Origin: Cervus elaphus
Taxonomy: Eukaryota; Chordata; Mammalia; Artiodactyla; Cervidae
DNA: 64,000 nt
Assembly: GCF_910594005.1 (NCBI RefSeq)
Contig: NC_057827.1
Coordinates: 7,688,001-7,752,000, forward strand
Direction of reading: 5' to 3'
Shown: piece by piece, positions 54,884 through 64,000 of the stretch
Numbering within the stretch: position 1 is the first letter of the stretch
Layout: each line of letters starts with the position of its first letter
Notes under the pieces: generated by a model
Database searches by the model: none
What the model was told of the DNA's origin: nothing
What the model saw: the letters and a program-made list of their open reading frames with translations, nothing else
Position numbers and translations under genes: made by a program

Positions 54884-55091
54884 TGTGAAGTGAAGTCGCC
54901 CAGTCGTGTCTGACCCTTTGTGACCCCATGGACTGTAGTCTACCAGGCTCCTCCATCCATGGATTCTCCAGGCAAGGGTACTGGAGTGAGTTGTCATTGC
55001 CTTCTCCAGGGGATCTTCCCAACCCAGGGATAGAACCCAGGTCTCCCACATTGCAGGCAGGCGCTTTACCATCTGAACTACTAGGGAAGCC
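54884..55091 (-). mobile_element. Bov-tA SINE, antisense, near-perfect 13-bp target duplication
   Basis: A minus-strand SINE with the tail side at the left (gtgaagtgaagtcgccc) and the tRNA head at the right (ctgaactactagggaagcc). TCCCATCCACTGA (54871-54883) and TCCCATCCATTGA (55092-55104) flank it with one mismatch. Confidence 0.93.
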
Positions 55092-55104
55092 TCCCATCCA
55101 TTGA

Positions 55105-55669
55105 ATCAACAGCATTTATTCCTTCTGAGAGAGAGTAGATAGTACCACCACCAACAGAAAAGCTATTGTTCAATGTCCAGCTTCAGTCACACTTTTCAGA
55201 GTGTGCCATGCTGAGATCCTGGACTTCCCAGGCCCAGAACCAAACCTGGACGCCTGAGAAGAGGGCTTGGCTGTGAGCATCACATACAACAGATGCAGGA
55301 GCAGGGGAGATTTCCTGACAAGAAGGGCCGTGTGAGAAGGTCCATGGTGGGAGAAACATGCAGGCACACCTGTCCTGGGCCCGTTCACGGTGGTCACATC
55401 CAGAAAGCTTTGGGAAACCTGAGGACACCGGGACGAGTGCCTCCTCCTCTGGGCTCATCATGACACACATCCAGACAGAGTGGTCCTGACACGGGAGGTG
55501 AGATGGGAGGGGGCAGGACCCAGAAGGACTGCTCTGGAGAGTGGAGGTCCTAGACTTTGCATCCACCTTTAGGCATAGCTATGTCTCTTGAATCTCAAGG
55601 GGATGCACACCTAGCAACTGCCCAGCAGATAGGACTCCAGACACCAGCACCCCAACACTGACCTTTACA
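55105..55669. other. Unrecognised sequence
   Basis: Moderately GC-rich with overlapping minus-strand frames and no known motif. Confidence 0.4.
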
Positions 55670-56110
55670 GGTGGGTATATTTGTTTCCTTGGATTGTCTT
55701 ATAAGTTACCACAAACTGAGTGGCTTAGAACAATAGAAATTTATTCTTTCATAGCTTGGGAGACCAAAAGTCTGAAATCAAGTTGACAGCAAGGCTAGTT
55801 CCTTCTGGAGGCTGTGAAGAAAAGCCATCCCCTAGCTCTCTCCCCTCTCCTGGTGGCTGCTGGCAGTCCTTGGCGCTCCCTGACTATGCATGCATCACTC
55901 TAGCCTCTGACTCTTCAGCTTCCCATGACCTTCTTCTCAAACCACCCTCTCTTTTCTTTTGTAATGATATCAGTCCTTGGATTTAGGGTCCTTTATAAAT
56001 TCAGGATTATTTCACTTCAAGATTCTTCAAAGATCTGATTCTAAATAAGATTGCATTCTGAGATTCTAGGAGGATGTGAATTTGGGGGAATGTCATTCAA
56101 TCCACTAGAG
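55670..56110 (-). mobile_element. MLT1-like MaLR LTR, antisense
   Basis: Read in plus, it shows the antisense order of an MLT1-type LTR: ttaccacaaactgagtggc, ttagaacaatagaaattta, gtctgaaatcaag, ttctggaggctgtg, gatatcagtccttgg, agattgcattctgag, and gaatttgggggaatgtcattc. There is no internal sequence. It is the opposite orientation to the copy at 28525. Confidence 0.62.
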
Positions 56111-57540
56111 TGGAACTAAAGTTCAGCACCAGTTATTGGGAAAGCATAAGATTTGTTGATGGGGAAGACAGCTAGTAGAATCATAAAATGAAATTAAAAA
56201 TTAAGATATCTCTTTAGTTGGGCTGGAAATGCTCTTACAATCATGCTTTGTATTATGTGCTTTCTATTCATTACAATATTCTTAATTTTAAATGCATTAT
56301 ATCATTGTACTTTTTAGGTCTACTTTTAGGACATTGTAGAGCAATCAGAGAACTTACAAAGGATAAAATGTAAATAAATTTAGGATAAAAGGATAAGTAC
56401 AAGAGTAGAATTAATTCATGTGAATAAAAACACATATTAGGTTCAAATAAGGATTTGCTTTTCATTGTATCCTTGGTTAAAAGCTGCGGGTGTAGAACTG
56501 ATGGAAAATTGACATGCATCAGCACAGATGCACCCTCAACCCTGACCTTTTTTGTCATTTTCATAGTGCCCTGCTCAACTCTTCACCCACTTTCCTCTTT
56601 TGGACTATACTTTCAGAGTCACTGCCCATAGATTCCATGGATGGAAAGTGTTTTGGAAGGCAATCTTTTTCAAGATATAATGCAGGGTCCTCCTATTGAG
56701 GCTGCCAAAGCATTTTCATCTCAGAAGTCCCCACCAGAGACCACACCTCAGTGGAGGGGACATGTCTGGAGGGAGAGGCAGGCAGATGTGCATGCGCGCT
56801 CTGACTCCCTCCGGGCAGTGCCTAACTTTGCGGAGCAGAAGACGACTTAGATCAGCCTATCTCTCAATCTTTGATATAATTAGAATACAGTCTAAATCAC
56901 ACTAAAATTTTAAATTTCTGTTTTTAATTGGTGATGGTGATAATGATCCAGCAATAATCACTGACTGTCCTTCCAGCTTTCATATTTCTGCAGGTCTCTA
57001 AAGATACAGATAGAAGCCAACAAGGAAGTTAAGACATTAGAAAGAGGGCATGGACTAAAGTAAGTCAGTCAGTGTGGAGATGCTGAATGAAAGCTAGATT
57101 GTAGAAACACTAGAGAAAGTTGAATACACAGACCTTAAACATTAGTTGCATATAAATGGAGTCCCAAGAATAAACCTCAGTACCTTGTAATTTCCCAAAC
57201 TTGACATGTAAACCAAACCATGATATGAATCGAGATTTTGTCAAAGATAAATGCCTCTTATACTTGTATGTACATGTGTACTTGTGTGAAATATAAAGAG
57301 TGGACTGATATAGAGATGTACCCAAACTGACAAAAGTATATTTTCTAAGAATAATATATAAAGCATCATATAAAATGACATCATCTTAAATTATGAATAG
57401 ACTTTTAAACAAACATTTAAATATTAGTCTTTTATTATGGATTTATATAGCAACTTTGCTATGAGAAATTCAAAATAAATGAAATGAATATGACCCTAAT
57501 TTTCCTTTCAGGTTAAGAAGTCAGAAGAGAAACCACAGAT
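56111..57540. other. Unrecognised AT-rich sequence
   Basis: No element, gene or conserved motif is recognised in ~1.4 kb. Confidence 0.4.
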
Positions 57541-58721
57541 TGTATTTGTTTTTATTTTTTTTTAACTTTTTATTTTGTATTTGGGTATAGCCAGTTCACA
57601 ATATTATGATAGTTTCAGGTGAATGGTGGAAGGATTTAGTCCCACATATACATGTATCCATTCTCCCCCAAACTGCTGTCCCATCCAGGCTGCCACATAA
57701 CACTGAGAAGTTTCCTGCTATATAGCAGGTCCTGTTGGTTACCAATTTTAAGTATAGCAGCATGTACATGTCTATCCTAAACTCCCTATCTATCCCTTCC
57801 CTGCCTCCTTCCCTCTGGCAACCATAAGTTCATTTTCTAAGTCTGTGAATCTCTTTCTGTTTGTAAGTTCATTTGTATCATTTCTTTTTAGACTCCACAT
57901 ATAAAGGATGTCATGCGATATTTCTCCTTCTCTGTCTGACTTACTTCACTCAGTATGAAAATCTCTAGGTCCATCCATGTTGCTGCAAATGACCTTATTT
58001 CATTATTTTAAATGGTTGAGTAATATCGCATTGTATATATGTACCACATCTTCCTTAGCTATTCCTCTGCTGATGGGCATTTAGACTGCTTCGGATCTCA
58101 GCTGTTGTAAACAGTGCTGCAATGAACATTGGGGTGCATGTATGCTTTTTATTATGTTTTTCTCTGGATATATGCCCAGGAGTGGGATTGCAGGGTCATA
58201 TGGTAGCTCTATTTTTAGTTTCTTAAGGACCTTCCATACTGTTCTCCAGAGTGGCTGTATCAATTTACATTCCCACCAATAGTGTAGGTTTCCTTTCTCT
58301 CCACAACCTCTGCAGCATTTATTGCTTGTGGAACTTTTGATGATAGCCATCTGGCTAGTGTGAGGTGATATCTTGTAGTTTTGATTTGCCTTTCTCTAAT
58401 AATTAGTGATGCTGAATATCTTTTCATATGTCTCTTGGCCATCTGTATGTTTTCTTTGGAGACATGTCTATTTAGATCTTGTCCGTGTAATGACTGGGTT
58501 GTTTGTTTTGATGCTGTTAAGCATAATGAGCTGTTCATAAATGTGGGGGACTAATCCTTTGTTGGGCACATCATTTCAAATATTTCTCCCAATCTAAGGG
58601 TTGTGTTTTTGTTTTCTGTGTTGTTCCCTTGCTGTGCAGAAGCTTTTGAGCAAAAGCAGTAAAGGGAACCCATGCTGGAAGAGAAGGTGAGCTGTCACTC
58701 TGCAAATGACACAGTACTGTA

Positions 58722-58890
58722 CGCATGTGCTTGGTTGCTTAGTGGTGTGGGATTCTTTGCGACCCCACGTCTGTAGCCCACCAGGATGCTTTTTCCATGG
58801 GAATGCTCCAGGCAAGAAGACTGGGTGGGACCCCATGGTCTGTAGCCCACCAGGATGCTTTTTCCATGGGGATTCTCCAGGCAAGAATGC
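58722..58890 (-). mobile_element. Bov-A2-type SINE with internal duplication, antisense
   Basis: BovA text on the minus strand (gcttggttgcttagtggtg, tctttgcgacccca, tgtagcccaccagg, ccatgggaatgctccaggc), with part of the body present twice. TACTGTAC before it and TACTATAC after it may be a decayed target duplication, as L1 text continues around it. Confidence 0.82.
58761..58888. repeat. 68-bp tandem duplication inside the SINE
   Basis: Both units start GACCCCA, at 58761 and 58829, and share TGTAGCCCACCAGGATGC and TTTTTCCATGGG. Unit 2 is shorter at its right end. It is distinct from the normal Bov-A2 dimer spacing. Confidence 0.88.
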
Positions 58891-59816
58891 CCTACTCAAT
58901 ACTATACACAAAGGATCCTAAAGCTGTTATCAGAAAACTACTAGAACTCGTCAATGAATCTGGTAAAATTGCATATTATAAAGTTAAAACAGAGAAATTC
59001 ATTGCATTTCTATACACTACCAATTAAAGATCAGAAAGAGAAATTCAAGAAACAATTCTATTTACCATCACAACAAAAAGACTAAAATAGCTAGTAGTAA
59101 GGTGACAAAAGACCTGTACTCTAAAAATGATAAGACACTAATGAAAGAAATTGAAGAAGACCCAAACAGATAGAAAAATATATCATGTTTGTGGAGTGGA
59201 AGAATCAATATTATCAGAATGACTATACTATCCAAGGCAATCTACAAATTCAATGCAATCACTATCAAATTATCAGTAGCATATTTTTGTAGACCTAGAA
59301 CCAAAAAATTTAAAAATTATATGGAGACACAAAAGACCTCTATCCTAATAGTCAAAACAATCTTGAGAAAGAAAAATGGAGTTGGAGGAATCAGGCACTC
59401 TGACCTCAGACTATGCTACAAAGCTATAGTCATCAAAACAGTGTGGGGCAAAATTTCAGTGGCACAAAAATAGAAATATAGATCAGCAGAGAAGGATAAA
59501 AAGCCCAGAAATAAAACCATGCACTTTTGATCAGTTAATCTATGATAAAGGTGGCAAGACTGCACAATGTTGGAGAGATAATCTCTTCAACAAATGGTGC
59601 AGGGAAAACTGGACAGCTACATGTCAAAGTATGAAATTTGATAATTTCTTAACACCATACACAAAACAAGCTCAAAATGGATTAAAGACCTAACTGTGAG
59701 ACCTCGAGGAAAACATATGCAGAACATTTCCTGACATAAATTGCAGCAAAATCTCTTTTCAGTCAGCCCCCCAGAGTACTAGAAATAAAAATAAGCAAAT
59801 GAGAAATCATGTATTT

Positions 59817-60159
59817 TAGACATAAAAAGGCATCTAGAAATCTTACTGTCCAGACATCTTATTTTTTCAACAATGAATCTGAAATTCAGTAAAAACTGAT
59901 TAGAGAATGTATAATCTGACCATTAGACCATTTTATATCTGCCAGAGACACTGGAATTCCCTTTCGTTCAACCATGGAGTGAACCAACATTCATGTCTAA
60001 AACTTCAATTCAATCATTAACCAACATGGGTCATAAACCAACTCAAATTACAGATTTCTTTCATTTTTATCACTCTAAGTTTATAAATAATGTTATGGGT
60101 ATTTGCCCTTTATGGCAAATAGAAGGGGAAAAGGTGGAAGGGTGACAGTTTTCCTTTTC
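59817..60159. other. Unrecognised sequence
   Basis: AT-rich unique sequence between the inverted L1 and BovB. No feature is seen. Confidence 0.4.
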
Positions 60160-62880
60160 TTGGCTCTAAAATCACTGTGAATGGTGACTGCAGCTATGAA
60201 ATTAGAAAATGATTGCTTCTTGGTAGGAAAGCTATGAGAAACCTATATAGCATATTGAAAAGCAAAGACATCACTTTGCTGATAAATGTCCTTATAGTCA
60301 AGGCTAAAAAATGACAGAATGAACTCTGTTGATTTCCAAAGCAAACCATTCAATATCACAGTAATGCAAGTCTATGTCACAACCAGTAATGCTGAAGAAG
60401 CTGAAATTGAACAGTTCTATGAAGGCCTACAAGCCTTCTAGAACTAAGACCCAAAGAAGATGTCCTTTTGATTATAGGGGACTGGAATTGAAAAGTAAGA
60501 AGTCAAGACATACCTGGAGTAACAGGCAAACTGGGCCTTCAAGTACAAAATGAAGCGGGTCAAAGGCTAACACAGTTTTGCCAATAACAGAGTGCATTGG
60601 TCATAGGAAACACCTTCTTCCAACAGCACAAGACAAGATTCTACACATGAACATCACCAGATGGCCAACACTGAAATCAGATTGATTATATTCTTATGAG
60701 CCAAAGATGGAGAAGCTTTATACAATCAGCAAAAACAAGGCCAGGAGCTGACTGTGACTCAAATCATGAAATATGTATTGCCAAATTAAATTGACTTAAA
60801 TTGAAGAAAGTAGGGAAAACCACTAGACCATTCAGATATTACCTAAGTCAAATCCCTAGGGTTATACAGTAGAAATGATAAATAGATTCAAGGAATTAGA
60901 TCTGATAGACAGAGTGCCTGAAGAACTATGGGTGGAGAATCATGACAATGTACAGGAGACAGTGATCAAACCATCCCTAAGAAAAAGAAATGCAAAAGGC
61001 AAAGTGGTTGTCTGAGGAGGCCTTACAAATAGCTGAGAAAAGAAGAGACATGAAAGGCAAAGAAGAGAAGGAAAGATATACCCATTTGAATGCAGAGTTC
61101 CAAAGAATAGCAAGGAGGGATAAGAAAGCCTTCTTCAGTGATCAATACAAAGAAACAGAGGAAAACAACAGAATGGGAAAGAATAGAGATCTTTTCAAGA
61201 AAATTAGAGATACCAAGGGAATATTTCATGTGAAGAAGGCACAATGAGGCACAGAAATGGTATGAACCTAACAGAAGTAGAAGAGATTAAGAAGAGGTGG
61301 CAAGAATACACAGAAGAACTATATAAAAATGATCTCAATGACACAGATAACCACAATGGTGTGATCACTCACCTAGAACCAGAAATCCTGGAGTGCAAAA
61401 TCCACTGGGCCTAAGGAAGCATCACTATGAACAAAGCTAGTGGAGGTGATGGAATTCCAGTTGAGCTATTTCAAATGCTAAAAGATGACGCTGTGAAAGT
61501 GCTGCACTTAATATGCCAGCAAATTTGAAAAACTCAGCAATGACCACAAGACTGGAAAAGGTCAGTTTTCATTCCAATCCCAAAGACAGGCAATGCCAAA
61601 GAATGTTCAAGCTATGGCAAAATTGCACTCATCTCACATGTTAATAAAGTAATGCTCAAAATTCTCCAAGCCAGGCTTCAACAGTACATGAACCGTGAAC
61701 TTCCACATGTTCAAGCTGGATTAAGAAAAGGCAGAGGAAACCGATCAAATTGCCAGCATCCATTGCATCATTGAAAAAGCAAGAGAGTTCCAGAAATACA
61801 TCTACTTCTGCTTTATTGACTACACCAAAGCCTTTGACTGTGTGGATCACAACAAACTGTGGAAAATTCTTAAAGAGATGGGAATACCAGGCCACCTTAC
61901 CTGACTCCTGAGAAATATCTATGCAGGTCAAGAAGCAACAGTTAGAACTGGAAGTAGAAAAAAGACTGTTTCCAAATCAGGAAAGGAGTATGTCAAGGCT
62001 GCTTATTTAACTTATATGCAGAGTACACTATATGAAATGCCAAGCTGGAGGAAGCACAAGTTGGAATCAAGATTGCCAGGAGAAATATCAATAACCTCAG
62101 ATATGCAGATGACACCACCCTGATGGCAGAAAGCAAAGAACTAAAGAGCCCCTTGATGAAAGTGAAAGAGGAGAGTGAAAAAGTTGGTTTAAAACTCAAC
62201 ATTCAGAAAACTAAGATCATGGCATCCGGTCCCATCACTTCATGGCAAATATATGGGGAAACAATGGAAATAGCGAGAGAATTTATATTTTGGGGCTCCA
62301 AAATCACTGCAGATAGTGACTGCAACCATGAAATTAAAAGAAGCTTGCTCCTTGGAAGAAAAGCTGTGACAAACCTAGACAGTATATTAAAAAGCAGAGA
62401 CATTACCTTTGCCAACAAAGGTCCTTCTAGTCAAAGCTATGGTTGTTCCAGTGGTCATGTATGGATGTGAGAGTTGGACTATAAAGAAAGCTGAACACCA
62501 AAGAATTGATGCTTTTGAATGGTGGTGCTGGAGAAGACTCTTGAGAGTTCCTTGGACTGCAAGGAGATCCAACCAGTCCATTCTAAAGGAGATCAGTCCT
62601 GGGTGTTCATTGGAAGGACTGATGCTGAAGCTGAAACTCCAATACTTTGGCCACCTGATGCGAAGAGCTGACTCATTTGAGAAGACCCTGATGCTGGGAA
62701 AGATTGACGGCAGGGGGAGAAGGGGATGACAGAGGATGAGATGGCTGGATGGCATCACCAACACAATGGACATGGGTTTGGGTGGACTCCGGGAGTTGGT
62801 GATGGACAGGGAGGCCTGGCGTGCTGCGATTGATCGGGTCGCAAACAGCCGGACATGACTGAACTACTGAATTGAACTAA
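60160..62880 (+). mobile_element. BovB LINE, long copy with an out-of-order 5' piece
   Basis: The main body, about 60312-62880, is sense BovB from the middle of the endonuclease (near the P-F-N-I-T-V-x-Q-V-Y region) through linker and RT to the 3' end. Directly upstream, 60160-60310 is a second copy of a segment that belongs near the C-terminus (S-K-I-T-x-x-G-D to V-L-I-V-K-A), in the same orientation. Frames are extensively broken. The 3' terminus ends ctgaactactgaattgaac. Confidence 0.92.
60990..62729 (+). pseudogene. BovB linker, RT and C-terminal remnants
   Basis: Frame 60990-61247 (85 codons) encodes the linker (K-W-L-S-E-E-A-L-Q-I-A, Y-T-H-L-N-A-E-F-Q-R-I-A-R-R). The RT core at 61250-62120 carries several stops and a deletion at about 62003, where the I-L-S-P-C part of motif B should be. 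The Y-A-D-D codons at 62102-62113 are intact. 62123-62470 and 62409-62729 cover the C-terminal region in two frames. It cannot make a working enzyme. Confidence 0.85.
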
Positions 62881-63404
62881 ACAGAGAGCCAGGTACTGGG
62901 AATCCAGCAGCAGAGAGTATTTGTCCTTAGTGGCCCTGAGGGTGTGGACATTGAGGTCAGGTGGTCACTGAGTTAGGGGCTTCCAGAGCTTTTTGTGTGG
63001 TTGCCACATCTTCCTGTCTCATCTTCCAGCCCAGGTTTTCCCTGTAGCCAACAAGCTATCTCCAGAAGATAAATTTGATATGTCCTTCCACTTAGCACTT
63101 GTCAGTTTTTGGGTTTTTTTGTTTGTTTGTTTGTTTTTGTCATTGACAGAAAAAGCACAGTTTTAAACTTTCATGACTGAGAGTCGTCCAGGTCTGATGT
63201 TAACTCCGAACACATTCTCTGTGTCTCAGCTCCACAACATGCTGTGTTCTGTACTGCTTGCCAGCAACATTCACCTCACTTGTTCATCAGGGAATTCCTA
63301 CATTTCTTCAAACCCTTTGAAGGCTTCCTTTACATCTTTAGGAATTTACACTTTCTCTGTTTGTATTAGTCCCAAATCACTAAATAGGAAGTCATTCTGC
63401 TGTG
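62881..63404. other. Unrecognised sequence with a (GTTT)n run
   Basis: No gene or element is recognised. (GTTT)n lies at 63121-63137. Confidence 0.42.
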
Positions 63405-63411
63405 GTTTTAT

Positions 63412-63632
63412 TTGAAGTACCAAATGATGCAGTGATAAAGAATCCACCTGCAGGTACAGGAGACAAGGGAGAATCAGCTTCGATCCCTGGTTTGGAAACA
63501 TCCTGGAGTAGGAAATGGCAACCCGCTCCAGTATTCTTGCCTGGAAAGCTCCATGGACAGCAATGCCTGACGGGCTACAGGCCATGGGGTCGCAAAGAGT
63601 CGGATACAACTGAGCATGTACACAGACAGAGA
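63412..63632 (+). mobile_element. Bov-tA SINE
   Basis: The head is diverged (gatgcagtgataaagaatcc; B-box-like cttcgatccc at about 63479), followed by a full BovA body ending aagagtcggatacaactgagca. It lies beside an antisense L1 tail. Confidence 0.86.
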
Positions 63633-64000
63633 TAGTGAATTTACAGTGCTGTGTTATTTTCAGGCAAATAACAAAGAGATTCAGTTATATACATACATAT
63701 CTATATATTCCTTTTCCGATAATTTTGCTATAGATTATTGCAAGCTATTGAATAGAGTTCCCTGTGTTATACGGTAGGTCCTTGTTCTTTACCTATAGTA
63801 ATATGTATATGTTAATCCAGAACTCCTAATTTATCCCTCCTCCTGACTCCACTATCCTCTTTGATAACCGTAAGTTTGTTTTCCACATCTGAGTCTATTT
63901 CTGTTTTGTAAATAAGTTCTTTTGTGCCACTTTTTAGATTCCACACATAAACTGTGATATCATATGATGTTTGTTTTTATGTTTTGACTTACTTCACTTA
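63633..64000 (-). mobile_element. Artiodactyl L1 3' end, antisense, continues past the window
   Basis: The antisense L1 3' UTR is recognisable by ttgaatagagttccctgtg and tacggtaggtccttgttc, followed by ccactttttagattccacac and tgacttacttcactta. The ORF2 end would lie beyond base 64000. Confidence 0.76.

Larger units (their letters stand above)
57548..59809 (-). mobile_element. L1 with 5' inversion, 7-bp flanking duplication
   Basis: The 3' part is antisense (57548 to about 58650): T-tract, 3' UTR, then the ORF2 C-terminus. Frames 58538-58260 and 58350-58081 keep M-A-K-R-H-M-K-R-Y and N-K-C-C-R-G-C-G-E-K. The adjoining upstream part is in sense (58665-59809), covering the RT/post-RT region (L-L-E-L-V-N-E-S-G-K, K-A-I-V-I-K-T-V). 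TGTATTT occurs at 57541-57547 and 59810-59816. A Bov-A2 SINE interrupts the inverted part. Confidence 0.85.

Overview
This window looks like a non-coding, repeat-dense stretch of a ruminant nuclear chromosome, from a bovid or close relative. Four repeat families found together point to that lineage: BovB (an RTE-type LINE), tRNA-Glu-derived Bov-tA and Bov-A SINEs, CHR-type SINEs, and young L1 elements of the L1-BT type. The species cannot be fixed from the sequence alone. I recognise no host protein-coding exon, rRNA, functional tRNA, CRISPR array, operon or prokaryotic feature. All recognisable coding sequence belongs to decayed retrotransposons. By eye, well over half of the window is transposable-element DNA.

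Layout. 1-6.9 kb: BovB fragments and an old L1 lying antisense (start of ORF2, ORF1, 5' UTR), with SINEs inserted. 6.9-13.1 kb: sense L1 DNA broken by a CHR-1 SINE, two BovB pieces and a young L1 tail. 14.4-17.1 kb: three young insertions with intact target-site duplications, two of them 6 bp apart. 17.2-23.3 kb: an LTR, a Bov-tA, a CHR-2, a long antisense L1M and two more LTRs. 23.5-33 kb: the least repetitive part, mostly unique sequence with MIR, MER5A-like and MaLR-like relics, a third class of LTR, a 95-bp tandem duplication and one motif-rich block that could be an enhancer. 33.0-42.7 kb: an almost full-length L1 on the minus strand, interrupted by a Bov-A SINE and a 1.65-kb BovB, with two tandem ~0.5-kb units in its 5' UTR. 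42.7-44.4 kb: unique sequence ending in a homeodomain-motif-rich block. 44.6-54.2 kb: an old L1 3' UTR, two BovB copies (one with the longest open RT remnant, 344 codons) and a 5'-inverted old L1 used as a landing site by three younger elements. 54.2-64 kb: unique sequence, a Bov-tA, an MLT1-like LTR, another 5'-inverted L1, a long BovB with an out-of-order piece, a final SINE and an L1 tail running off the end.

How the parts work together. Autonomous L1 and BovB supplied reverse transcriptase. The Bov-tA and Bov-A SINEs share their 3' ends with BovB and were probably copied by its machinery. No copy here looks able to move now: every endonuclease or RT frame I read has stops, frameshifts, truncation or lost catalytic residues.

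The most informative observations are mechanistic. There are three L1 copies with 5' inversions (a fourth is possible), precise nested insertions with readable target duplications, BovB copies that lack their 3' end, and two candidate regulatory islands in otherwise unique DNA. I did not find a convincing new biological system.
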